In this document: positions 1 to 10,317 of the stretch, piece after piece | Layout of the letters: each line of letters begins with the position of its first letter | Numbering within the stretch: the first letter of the stretch is position 1 | NCBI RefSeq assembly: GCF_038502225.1 | Contig: NC_091323.1 | Coordinates: 28,758,845-28,822,844, forward strand | Origin: Cherax quadricarinatus | Lineage: Eukaryota; Arthropoda; Malacostraca; Decapoda; Parastacidae | Length of the DNA stretch: 64,000 nt | Direction: 5' to 3' | Program-made: the position numbers and the translations under genes | The notes under the pieces: generated by a model | The model's database searches: none | What the model saw: the letters and a program-made list of their open reading frames with translations, nothing else | What the model was told of the DNA's origin: nothing

Positions 1-2345
1 CACAGTACAGGCACATTGATGAATAAGACATAGTACAGACACATTGATGAATAAGACACAGTACAGACACATTGATGAATAAGACATAGTACAGACACAT
101 TGATGAATAAGACAGTACAGACACATTGATGAATAAGACAGTACAGACACATAGATGAATAAGACATAGTACAGACACATTGATGAATAAGACATAGTAC
201 AGACACATTGATGAATAAGACACAGTACAGACACATTGATGAATAAGATATAGTACAGACACATTGATGAATAAGACACAGTACAGACACATTGATGAAT
301 AAGACATAGTACAGACACATTGATGAATAAGACATAGTACAGGCACATTGATGAATAAGACACAGTACAGGCACATTGATGAATAAGACACAGTACAGGC
401 ACATTGATGAATAAGACACAGTACAGACACATTGATGAATAAGATATAGTACAGACACATTGATGAATAAGACACAGTACAGACACATTGATGAATAAGA
501 CATAGTACAGACACATTGATGAATAAGACATAGTACAGGCACATTGATGAATAAGACACAGTACAGGCACATTGATGAATAAGACACAGTACAGGCACAT
601 TGATGAATAAGACACAGTACAGGCACATTGATGAATAAGACACAGAACAGGCACATTGATGAATAAGACACACCACAGGCACATTGATGAATAAGACACA
701 GTACAGGCACATTGATGAATAAGACACAGTACAGGCACATTGATGAATAAGACATAGTACAGACACATTGATGAATAAGACACAGTACAGGCACATTGAT
801 GAATAAGACATAGTACAGACACATTGATGAATAAGACACAGTACAGGCACATTGATGAATAAGACATAGTACAGACACATTGATGAATAAGACACAGTAC
901 AGACACATTGATGAATAAGACATAGTACAGACACATTGATGAATAAGACAGTACAGACACATTGATGAATAAGACATAGTACAGACACATTGATGAATAA
1001 GACATAGTACAGACACATTGATGAATAAGACACAGTACAGACACATTGATGAATAAGATATAGTACAGACACATTGATGAATAAGACACAGTACAGACAC
1101 ATTGATGAATAAGACATAGTACAGACACATTGATGAATAAGACATAGTACAGGCACATTGATGAATAAGACACAGTACAGGCACATTGATGAATAAGACA
1201 CAGTACAGGCACATTGATGAATAAGACACAGTACAGACACATTGATGAATAAGATATAGTACAGACACATTGATGAATAAGACACAGTACAGACACATTG
1301 ATGAATAAGACATAGTACAGACACATTGATGAATAAGACATAGTACAGGCACATTGATGAATAAGACACAGTACAGGCACATTGATGAATAAGACACAGT
1401 ACAGGCACATTGATGAATAAGACACAGTACAGGCACATTGATGAATAAGACACAGTACAGGCACATTGATGAATAAGACATAGTACAGGCACATTGATGA
1501 ATAAGACACAGTACAGGCACATTGATGAATAAGACATAGTACAGGCACATTGATGAATAAGACACAGTACAGGCACATTGATGAATAAGACACAGTACAG
1601 GCACATTGATGAATAAGACACAGTACAGGCACATTGATGAATAAGACACAGTACAGGCACATTGATGAATAAGACACAGTACAGGCACATTGATGAATAA
1701 GACACAGTACAGGCACATTGATGAATAAGACACAGTACAGGCACATTGATGAATAAGACACAGTACAGGCACATTGATGAATAAGACACAGTACAGGCAC
1801 ATTGATGAATAAGACACAGTACAGGCACATTGATGAATAAGACACAGTACAGGCACATTGATGAATAAGACACAGTACAGGCACATTGATGAATAAGACA
1901 CAGTACAGGCACATTGATGAATAAGACACAGTACAGGCACATTGATGAATAAGACACAGTACAGGCACATTGATGAATAAGACACAGTACAGGCACATTG
2001 ATGAATAAGACACAGTACAGGCACATTGATGAATAAGACACAGTACAGGCACATTGATGAATAAGACACAGTACAGGCACATTGATGAATAAGACAGTAC
2101 AGGCACATTGATGAATAAGACACAGTACAGGCACATTGATGAATAAGACACAGTACAGGCACATTGATGAATAAGACACAGTACAGGCACATTGATGAAT
2201 AAGACACAGTACAGGCACATTGATGAATAAGACACAGTACAGGCACATTGATGAATAAGACACAGTACAGGCACATTGATGAATAAGACACAGTACAGGC
2301 ACATTGATGAATAAGACACAGTACAGACACATTGATGAATAAGAC
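1..2345. repeat. 28-bp satellite array, about 83 units
   Basis: Head-to-tail units of 28 bp, each containing GATGAATAAGACAC followed by a variable half such as AGTACAGGCACATT. Variants are CA/TA before GTACAG, GGCAC versus GACAC, a rare GATATAG type, and three units shortened to 26 bp near 113, 139 and 949. The array is cut by the window edge. The GATATAG variant lies at 241, 437, 1051 and 1247, so a block of 810 bp appears duplicated. The stretch from about 1500 to 2330 is far more homogeneous than the first 1.4 kb. The last unit runs directly into the foldback element at 2333. No coding potential. Confidence 0.97.
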
Positions 2346-2860
2346 ACCTGTACAACACTTGGGTATCTTTGTTATGGAAACTTTCGTCTGCACAATAGAC
2401 TTCTTCAGTCTAGTACAGAGGCATCTAATATACTGGAGACAACGGTAGAAGTGGAGGGGTGATTTTAAGGTGTTCAGTCCCTTACCCTTCATAGAAGGTG
2501 TTCAGTCCCATACGCTTCATAGACGTGTTCAATCCCTTAGCCTTCATAGAAGGTGTTCAGTCCCTTAGCTTTCACAGCACAAGGTCTTCAGTCCCTTAGC
2601 TTTCACAGCACAAGGTCTTCAGTCCCTTAGCTTTCACAGCAGAACGTGTTCGGTTCTTTAGACTTGGAATACTAAGACTTCGGGACTGAATGTCTTCCTG
2701 TATCAAGGCTGGGACTGAACCTCATAAAATTACCTGTCCACCTCTTCCACTTCCTTCGGTATATTAGTCACCTCTTTATTGGGTTGATGAAGCCTGTTTT
2801 GCAGGTGAAACTTTTCGTCAGTAAAGATAGCCAAGTGTTGCAGCTGTGTCATATTCATCA
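2333..2860. mobile_element. Decayed foldback (long inverted repeat) element
   Basis: The left arm (2333-2410) and the right arm (2783-2860) are diverged inverted copies of one sequence. Reading inward, each has TGATGAATA-GACAC, then CAACACTTGG-TATCTTT, then GAAA-TTTC, then GGCTTC or GACTTC near AGTC. The same family, much better preserved, is at 16090-16515, and a fragment is at 48490-48545. I remember this sequence type as a very common decapod interspersed repeat, but no class name can be proven here. The loop contains short internal repeats (2456-2660). Confidence 0.7.
2456..2660. repeat. Short tandem repeat inside the foldback loop
   Basis: Five or more imperfect copies of a 27-30 bp unit built on GTGTTCAGTCCCTTAGC followed by TTCATAGA or TTCACAGCA. 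The core resembles the ATCAGTCCCTCA segment of the related element at 16.2 kb, so it is probably a local expansion of element sequence. Confidence 0.8.
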
Positions 2861-2909
2861 GCTCTCCTCCACACCCAGACTTTTATTGTCCATACTATTT
2901 CTTTTGTCT

Positions 2910-4395
2910 CCAGTGTTGTCCTGTTTTCTTGTTGTCTCCTGTGTTGTTTTGTTTTCCTGTTGTCTCCAGTGTTATCCTACTTTCCTGTTGTCTCCAGTGT
3001 TCGCCTGTCTTCCTCTTGTCTCCAGTGTTGTCCTGTCTTCCTCTTGTCACCAATGTTGTCCTGTCTTCCTTTTGTGTCCCGTGTTGTCCTGTCTTCCTCT
3101 TGTCACCAATGTTGTCCTGTCATCCTCTTGTCTCCAGTGTTGTCCTGTCTTCCTCATGTCTCCAGTGTTGTCCTGTCTTCCACTTGTGTCCCGTGTTGTC
3201 CTGTCTTCCTCTTGTCACCAATGTTGTCCTGTCATCCTCTTGTCTCCAGTGTTGTCCTGTCTTCCTCATGTCTCCAGTGTTGTCCTGTCTTCCACTTGTG
3301 TCCCGTGTTGTCCTGTCTTCCTCTTGTCTCCACTGTTGTCCTGTCTTCCTCTTGTGTCCAGTGTTGTCCTGTCTTCCTCTTGCCCCCAGTGTTGTCCTGT
3401 CTTCCTCATGTTCCCAGTGTTGTCCTCTTTTCCTCTTGTCCCAAGTGTTGTCCTATCTTCCTCCTGTGTCCAGTGTTGTCCTGTCTTCCTCTTGTGTCCA
3501 GTGTTGTCCTGTCTTCCTCCTGTGTCCAGTGTTGTCCTGTCTTCCTTCTGTGTCCAGTGTTGTCCTGTCTTCCTCTTGTCCCCAGTGTTGTCCTGTCTTC
3601 CTCTTGTCCCCAGTGTTATCCTGTCTTCCTCTTGTGTCCAGTGTTGTCCTGTCTTCCTCTTGTGTCCAGTGTTGTCCTGTCTTCCTCTTGTGTCCAGTGT
3701 TATCCTGTCCTCTTGTCCCCAGTGTTGCCCTGTCTTCCTCTTGTCCCCATTGTTATCCTGTCTTCCTCTTGTGTCCAATGTTGTCCCGTCTTCCTCTTGT
3801 CCCCAGTGTTATCCTGTCTTCCTCTTGTGTCCAGTGTTGTCCTGTCTTCCTCCTGTGTCCAGTGTTGTCCTGTCTTCCTCTTGTGTCCAGTGTTGTCCTG
3901 TCTTCCTCTTGTGTCCAGTGTTATCCTGTCCTCTTGTCCCCAGTGTTGCCCTGTCTTCCTCTTGTCCCCATTGTTATCCTGTCTTCCTCTTGTGTCCAAT
4001 GTTGTCCCGTCTTCCTCTTGTCCCCAGTGTTATCCTGTCTTCCTCTTGTGTCCAGTGTTGTCCTGTCTTCCTCCTGTGTCCAGTGTTGTCCTGTCTTCCT
4101 CTTGTCTTCAGTGTTGTCCTGTGTTCCTCTTGTCTTTAGTGTTGTCCTGTCTTCCTCTTGTCCCCCGTGTTGTCCTGTCGTCCTCTTGTCCCCAGTGTTC
4201 CTGTCTTCCTCTTGTGTCCAGTGTTGTCCTGTCTTCCTCTTGTCCAGTGTTGTCCTGTCTTCCTCTTGTCCCGTGTTGTCCTGTCTTCCACTTGTGTCCA
4301 CTGTTGTCCTGTCTTCTTCTTGTCACCAGTGTTGTCCTGTCTTCCTCTTGTCTCCAGTGTTGTCCTGTCTTCTTCTTGTCCCCAGTGTTGTTTTA
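2910..4395. repeat. 28-bp minisatellite, about 53 units
   Basis: Tandem units with TGTTGTCCTGTCTTCCTCTT plus TGTCCCCAG or TGTGTCCAG. The unit is pyrimidine-rich on the plus strand. Because 28 is not a multiple of 3, each reading frame cycles with a 28-residue period, and all three plus frames happen to lack stops, giving spurious Ser/Leu/Cys/Pro open frames of 450-560 codons. A block of about 200 bp near 3710-3830 recurs at about 3920-4060, showing recent internal duplication. After it, 4396-4561 is CCA/ATCACC-rich sequence into which element 1 inserted. Confidence 0.95.
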
Positions 4396-4561
4396 GGCTT
4401 CTTGTCGCGTCGAATGAGGCTGGTGGCTCTCTTACCACTATCATCACCACAATTACCATCGTCACTATACTGCCATCACCACTACTGCTACAATTACTAC
4501 AGTCAGTACTGCTATTACGACCACCACCACTACCCTCACCGTAAATATCAACACAAACGCC

Positions 4562-5315
4562 TGTCAGTGGAACGCCTTCCAACTGAACAAAAGAAATTAA
4601 TGGAAAAATAAATAAATAAAGAAATGATTTAGGAAAAACAAGAAAAATGATTTTTGAGAATTTTACTTAAAATTTAAATATAATAAAAAAAATATGGCCT
4701 TCAGTTCTTGTAGTTGGGTAGGAGTAGGTATGGCCCTGGATAGTTCCTCTGATGTTATTTATGTAGGTTATCCTGGGCAGATGGTAATCCGATGTTCTGG
4801 AATCTCCTACCACTTGGATGGAGCACAAGTAGAATAGGTAAGGGCTGGTAGTTGTAGAATAATGTTAATAAGTGTTATTAACATACGTCTTGCCCCTTTA
4901 TCTGGCGTCTATCCTGGAAGACCACGCCAGGAACAGAGCTGACAAATAAGAGAAAATAAAACTGGTTACCCATAGTCATGATAATATAACATTTAAGAAA
5001 GAAAAAGAATGATAAATGCCAAAATCATTACTGGTAACCAGCAAACACTAGAAAAGAACAAACAGTAATACTCCTGGTAGATCACCCCACCTGATTAGGA
5101 GAAGAGTGGAGGCGAAGTGACTCTCCAAACTTCAATCCACACCAGGTAAGGTCAATATTACCAGGAGTAGAAACTTTAACAAATCGGACACCAGGAACTA
5201 GTTTTGCCCCAGCCCGCCAGAGAGGGGGGGGTGAGTGCGCGCGCAACGTAACTAGCTAATGGTTCCTGGTTGCCCGAACAACCTTAACCCCACTTACACC
5301 TACTTTTCCCTCACA
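4562..5315 (-). repeat. 3' LTR of element 1
   Basis: 754 bp, plus-strand sequence starting TGTCAGTGGAACG and ending TTTTCCCTCACA. In element orientation this is the downstream LTR. It matches 10318-11071 with no difference that I could find by eye. It contains a G-run and an alternating GTGCGCGCGC stretch near 5230-5245. Confidence 0.96.
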
Positions 5316-5330
5316 ATACCCCCTTCCAAA
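5316..5330 (-). promoter_or_regulatory. Polypurine tract of element 1
   Basis: Read on the minus strand this is TTTGGAAGGGGGTAT, ending directly at the 3' LTR. A purine tract in this position is the usual primer for plus-strand DNA synthesis in LTR retrotransposons. Confidence 0.8.
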
Positions 5331-5374
5331 ACTTATGGACGGAGTCAATAAGTCAACGAACAGAGGGAAAAGCA

Positions 5375-8300
5375 CTAAATACAACCTCGGCTCAGCCAAT
5401 CTGAAAAGTGGTTTTCAGAGCCAGAAATATAAACGACTTTAAACTTATAGGGCTGAATAGCCAGAGCCCATCTCAAGAGTCTGCTATTTGACCCTTTAAA
5501 GTTTTCCAAGTACATCAGTGGCTTGTGATCTGTTTCAAGCACAAAGGGTTTACCGTATAGGTAGTATTTAAATCTACTTATACCCCACACTAAAGCATAA
5601 CATTCTTTCTCCACAGTGGAATATCTTTCTTCTCTGGGCAGAAGCTTCTTACTGGCGAAGGATACTGGGAAAGGTGTCTCCTCATAATATTGAAGTAGTA
5701 CAGCCCCGAGTCCAGAATGGGAGGCATCTGTTCGGAGACAAAATATTTTATTAATATCTGGTAATTTTAGGACAGGGGGGTTTGAAAATATACTCTTAAT
5801 TTCTTCGAAGCTTTGGTTGGCTTCCTCAGAACAACTAAGAGGTTCCTTGACACCCTTTTTCAAATAGTCTGTAAGAACTGAAGTTAAGCTACTTAGATTT
5901 GGTACGAAATTTCTATAGAAGTTTACAGATCCAAGGAAACTTCTTAATAACTTTTTGGTAGCAGGGAACGTACTTTCTAAAACAGCTTTGGTCTTATTAG
6001 GAAGTGGTGAAAAGTTGTTATCAGAGATAATGAACCCAAGGTATTGTACCTTATGATAGCCAAGAAAGCACTTTTGTGGTTTAACTGTAAGGCCATGAGT
6101 TCTTAGTCTTTTCAAAACAAGCGCTAGTGTATTTAGATGGTCTTCCCAGACATTTGTCATGATATAAATATTATCAAAATACACTGATACATTCTTTAGA
6201 TCAGAAAGAACTATTCTCATAAGCCTAATATACGTGGCACATGCGGTAACCAAGCCGAAAGGCATTGTGCGGTATTGCATTAGACCTCTATGAGTAGGGA
6301 AAGCAGTGTATGGTTTCGAGTCTGGGTGTAATGGCACTTGATGGTATGCTTGCGAGATGTCTAATTCCGAGAAGAATTTGCAGTCATGGAATTTATACAA
6401 GTCATGATCAATTACTGGCATGGGTTCTGCATCCCATTTAGTTATAGTATTCAAATAACGAAAATCTTGTGCCAATCGGTAAGAATTATCGGGTTTCTTA
6501 ACCATAACAACTGGTGAACAGAAAGCTGATTTCGAAGGTTCTATGATGTTTAAGTTAAATAGTTTGTCCACCTCATTATCAAAAGTTTTCCGTAAGTGAA
6601 CGGGAACAGGGTAGATTTTCCGCCTTACTGGTTCATGATCCGACAATTCAATCTTGTGTACAATAGTGGTGGTAAGTCCTGGTACCTCTGTGAATACGTC
6701 AGAAAATGAATTTACCAAGGCACTTACTTGAGACTTTTGTTTATTTGACAAGTCGTTGTTAATGTTGACATTTGACTTCTTTGGTGAGGGATCATGCGTT
6801 AAGATATCCAGTAGTTCCTTCGATTCTGTAAAAGACTCGTCATCTATAATACAAACTCTACATTCGTACGAATCACCACTTGTATCCAAGCTGAAAGAAG
6901 AAGTATCTTCGTCAAAGGCATTTACGCAAAGATTAACTTCTCTTCTATGGTACCGTTTCAAAATATTGACGTGATACATTCTCTCTCTACCCTTGACATC
7001 CAAGATATAATCTACCTTATTGCAGACCTTCACTACTTTATACGGTCCGCGCCAGGTAATTAGCAATTTGTTGGATTTGTCAGGTAGGAGAACTAAAACT
7101 TCATCACCAACATTAAACGTACGCTTGGAGCTTTTATGGTCAAAATAGGTCTTGTATGTTTCCATAGACATCTCTAGGTTTTTACTGACCAAATCGGCGG
7201 TTTCTTCCAACCTTTCCCTTAAGTCTAAAAGAAACTGATAGCTGTTTTGAACCTCAGGTTTGATATCTTTGGACCAAAGTTCATTCAAAATAGATAGTGG
7301 ACCACGAGCTTGTCTCCCATAAAGCAATTCGAAAGGGGAATAACCAAGGGAATCACTTGGAATCTCGCGCATTGCGAAAAGAGCACATGGTAAAAATCTA
7401 TGCCAGTCCGTTGGTTTAAGAATACATAGTTTTTTTAGTATTGACTTTAGGATGGCATGTTGTCGCTCCACTCTTCCGTTACACATCGGATGGTAAGGTG
7501 TAGTGAAAAGAGGTTTAACACCCACAAGTTGATAAACGTGTTCCATTAATTCTGAAGTGAATTGAGCCCCTTTATCCGACAGAATTTCACGAGGTATACC
7601 TACACGTGAAAAAATAGAAAATAAGGCTTCTGCGACTTCTATGGACGTAATGGATTTTAAGGGTACCGCCTCTGGGAAGCTGGACGCGTAGTCAATCATA
7701 GTTAAAATATATTTATGACCTCCTGATGAGCGAGGTGTGATAGGACCAACTATATCTACTGCAACCCTTGCAAAAGGGACTGAGAAAATTGGCATCTTTA
7801 CCATAGGAACTCTCCTAGTTCTACCCTTCTGCGTGGAAAGTTGACATACGTGACATGATCTGCAGTACTTATAGATGTCAGAGGACATGCTAGGCCAGAA
7901 ATATAGGTCCTTGATTTTATTATAGGTCTTCCTATGTGAAAAATGGCCAGAGACTGGCAAGTCATGAGAAATCTTTAAAATAGTTTCACGGCAATCCTGC
8001 GGAATGACTAACAGGCTTCGACCAACGTCATTGGGCTTGTCCGCAGACACTATAGTCTTGTACAAAAGATCGTGTTTGAACTCAAACTTGTAAGAAAATT
8101 TCTTTCTCTGGGTCACCTTGCCATTTAAAGCTAACTTCCGAGATTCCTCTAAGGAAGGACAAGTCTTTTGAAAACCCTCTAAATCTATATGAGACAGCTC
8201 GATTGGCTTTCCTTTGGAAAGAACTAATGGGTGGATAGGTTTTACCTTAGACTGAGCTCTGGTAACGACGTTAATCGAGTCTAGTTGTATAGATTGTGCC

Positions 8301-9934
8301 ACACGTAGTTTCCCACTGGCGTCTGCGTTGTCCAGTTCAAGTGACTGACTTACTAAAGGTGTTACCGGAGTTTTGTAACCATCAGCTCTCTGATTTAGGT
8401 TACCCAACTGAATCTCATCTGGAACTATCTGTGAAGAAACAGAGATATTAGGTTCTAACCCTTCCTTGGGAACTCCAAATTCCAAACAGTCCTTCTCAGA
8501 TGGGAAAGTAGCCCCTTGTATGTTCCCAACCAAAACAGAACATGAGGTTATCGGGGCAACTACGGCATCTACCCATCCTGAGAACCATTTGCACTTAACA
8601 AAACATCTGACAGTTGGAAAAGAATCGCTTCTTCCTAAATAGTCAGTTAATTTAGTGGACTTATAACGTGAAGAATCTAGGTTAGGGAAAAGCTTACTCG
8701 AGATAACAATACAGGAACATCCAGTGTCTCTAAGAATGGTTGACACATTCATACCATTGACTGTACCTTCACTAAAAGGTGCGTTTATGTTTGATTCAGT
8801 GAAACATTTACCGACATTTTCACCTTTTTTTCTAGGACAGTCGGGCCTTCTATGACCCCACTCATTACAGTTGAAACACTTTACTGTGAAGGCCGTGGAA
8901 TTCTTAGGTACGGAGGGTTTGGATCCCTCAGATTGCTTAGGCACAACAGGCTTATATCTGCTACGCTCCTTAGGGTAGTTATTATGAGCGCACGCATATA
9001 TATCAGCAGCTTGTGCCATTTCCGCAGCCGTATGAACGTTTCGTTCTTTAATGAATATTCGTAAGTCAGAGTTTACAGAAGAAAGGAATTGATCTCTTAC
9101 CATCAGGTCTCGTAAAGATTCGAAATCGTGGTCAACCTCAGCACTATCAATCCACGAATCAAATAATCTGAAAAGTGTTGTTAAGAATTGCATGTAATTT
9201 TGATGAGGAGTTATTTTTATGTGTCTAAACTCCGACCTGTAATGATGAGTAGTTTTTTTGAAAGCCTGTAGTATAGCTTTCTTCAGCAGGCTATAACTAG
9301 AAATAACATCAGAGGGTAGAGTGGAATAGACGTTTAATGCTGAACCTGACAGTAGTAAGCCAAGCCTAGTAGCCCAAGAATCTACTGGCCAGTCACAGAG
9401 AGTAGCAGTACTCTCGAATCTAGTAATATATGCCGCTATGTCATCTTGTTCCGAGAAAGGTGGTATTTGTGGCATCCTAATATTAGGTTCTTGGGAAGGG
9501 TATTCTAAAACCCCTTCATCTATTTTCTGCTTAGATAGTTCTATCTTCTTGGCTTCTAATTCCAACCTTGATTGTTCTAACTCAATTTCCTTCATTTTGA
9601 AGGCTACCTCTCTTGCCTGAACTCTATCTTCTCTAGCTATCCTTTCCTGTTCGATTTTATCTTCCCGAGCTAGTCTTTCCTGTTCCTCTTTCTTTTCTTG
9701 AGCTAGTCTTTTTTCTTCCCGAGCTAGTCTCTCCTGTTCCTTTTTCTCTTCTCGAGCTAGTCTTTCCTGTTCCTTTTTCTCCTCTCGAGCTAGTCTTTCC
9801 TGTTCTTTTTTCTCTTCAATAGCCATTTTAGCAGTAATGTAACTATCAAGGCTTTGTCCAGTAAATCCCATTTCCTTTCCAGCTTTCAACCAGAAATCTA
9901 AAGAATCCATCTTGTAAAAAGAAATATTAAGCAC
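5375..9934 (-). CDS. Gag-Pol polyprotein of Gmr1-like Ty3/gypsy element (1519 aa)
   Basis: A single frame encodes structural Gag and all enzymes for reverse transcription and integration. Residues 38-138 form a charged coiled coil with repeated KEQERLAREEK-type 11-mers. Gag core is about 150-320. The zinc knuckle is C353, C356, H361, C366. Protease motif DTG is at 403-405. Integrase has H657, H664, C694, C697, then D727, D787, E823 (D,D35E) and a GPY module at 963-965. RT follows with LDISQAYHQV (D1192), and the usual YxDD box reads YFDN at 1252-1255. RNase H has D1403, E1442, D1469, D1512. Integrase therefore precedes RT, unlike most Ty3/gypsy elements. The start is the first ATG; M9 is an alternative. 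No frameshift or stop is present. YFDN may impair RT or may be lineage-specific. Confidence 0.95.
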   Translation of the reverse strand: MLNISFYKMDSLDFWLKAGKEMGFTGQSLDSYITAKMAIEEKKEQERLAREEKKEQERLAREEKKEQERLAREEKRLAQEKKEEQERLAREDKIEQERIAREDRVQAREVAFKMKEIELEQSRLELEAKKIELSKQKIDEGVLEYPSQEPNIRMPQIPPFSEQDDIAAYITRFESTATLCDWPVDSWATRLGLLLSGSALNVYSTLPSDVISSYSLLKKAILQAFKKTTHHYRSEFRHIKITPHQNYMQFLTTLFRLFDSWIDSAEVDHDFESLRDLMVRDQFLSSVNSDLRIFIKERNVHTAAEMAQAADIYACAHNNYPKERSRYKPVVPKQSEGSKPSVPKNSTAFTVKCFNCNEWGHRRPDCPRKKGENVGKCFTESNINAPFSEGTVNGMNVSTILRDTGCSCIVISSKLFPNLDSSRYKSTKLTDYLGRSDSFPTVRCFVKCKWFSGWVDAVVAPITSCSVLVGNIQGATFPSEKDCLEFGVPKEGLEPNISVSSQIVPDEIQLGNLNQRADGYKTPVTPLVSQSLELDNADASGKLRVAQSIQLDSINVVTRAQSKVKPIHPLVLSKGKPIELSHIDLEGFQKTCPSLEESRKLALNGKVTQRKKFSYKFEFKHDLLYKTIVSADKPNDVGRSLLVIPQDCRETILKISHDLPVSGHFSHRKTYNKIKDLYFWPSMSSDIYKYCRSCHVCQLSTQKGRTRRVPMVKMPIFSVPFARVAVDIVGPITPRSSGGHKYILTMIDYASSFPEAVPLKSITSIEVAEALFSIFSRVGIPREILSDKGAQFTSELMEHVYQLVGVKPLFTTPYHPMCNGRVERQHAILKSILKKLCILKPTDWHRFLPCALFAMREIPSDSLGYSPFELLYGRQARGPLSILNELWSKDIKPEVQNSYQFLLDLRERLEETADLVSKNLEMSMETYKTYFDHKSSKRTFNVGDEVLVLLPDKSNKLLITWRGPYKVVKVCNKVDYILDVKGRERMYHVNILKRYHRREVNLCVNAFDEDTSSFSLDTSGDSYECRVCIIDDESFTESKELLDILTHDPSPKKSNVNINNDLSNKQKSQVSALVNSFSDVFTEVPGLTTTIVHKIELSDHEPVRRKIYPVPVHLRKTFDNEVDKLFNLNIIEPSKSAFCSPVVMVKKPDNSYRLAQDFRYLNTITKWDAEPMPVIDHDLYKFHDCKFFSELDISQAYHQVPLHPDSKPYTAFPTHRGLMQYRTMPFGLVTACATYIRLMRIVLSDLKNVSVYFDNIYIMTNVWEDHLNTLALVLKRLRTHGLTVKPQKCFLGYHKVQYLGFIISDNNFSPLPNKTKAVLESTFPATKKLLRSFLGSVNFYRNFVPNLSSLTSVLTDYLKKGVKEPLSCSEEANQSFEEIKSIFSNPPVLKLPDINKIFCLRTDASHSGLGAVLLQYYEETPFPVSFASKKLLPREERYSTVEKECYALVWGISRFKYYLYGKPFVLETDHKPLMYLENFKGSNSRLLRWALAIQPYKFKVVYISGSENHFSDWLSRGCI

Positions 9935-10317
9935 CCAACTTCAACTGACAATTAAAATTAACAGTAACGTCTGTTACAAAAGAGGGACACAGTCCGCACA
10001 CTTTAAACTTCCCAAAGTAGAAAATGAAATAAATATTTCTCCCTGGAAGAATACACTTGTGGGCTCAATAGCCTTCACTAAGCAAAATACACACGGTTCA
10101 CACAGGAGGGGTTATTATCAAAGTTCCCCAGGTCCAACAAATAGGTAAACTTCTAAACCGAACCCTAGAACCAAACAACGGTAAGTCAACCAGACTACCA
10201 GTAATGACTTGACACCTCAACTAACTCACCCTTTTCTATCTTAAATGTTATACTCACAACCAGTTGAACCATCAGGACGATGTTGCTTCGAGAGTCGGAT
10301 CCTGGCAGGGTCGCCAT
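9935..10317 (-). promoter_or_regulatory. 5' leader of element 1 with primer-binding site
   Basis: Non-coding leader between the 5' LTR and the gag ATG. One base from the LTR, positions 10316 to 10299 read TGGCGACCCTGCCAGGAT on the minus strand. TGG matches a tRNA CCA end, and the complement resembles arthropod tRNA-Arg 3' ends (ending CCTGGCAGGRTCGCCA), so tRNA-Arg is the likely primer. That identification is from memory. The remainder shows no frame or structure I recognise. Confidence 0.75.

Noticed and set aside
1..2345. CRISPR-like regular array
   Set aside because: Repeats are contiguous 28-bp units without unique spacers, in a eukaryotic transposon setting.
2784..4611. Three overlapping plus-strand frames of 450-560 codons, rich in Ser, Cys, Leu and Pro
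   Set aside because: They arise from a stop-free 28-bp minisatellite read in all three phases, with a 28-residue period. There is no domain or splice structure.
5375..9934. Host gene encoding a 1519-residue zinc-knuckle/integrase protein
   Set aside because: It lies between identical LTRs with a target duplication and primer site, so it is a retrotransposon polyprotein.
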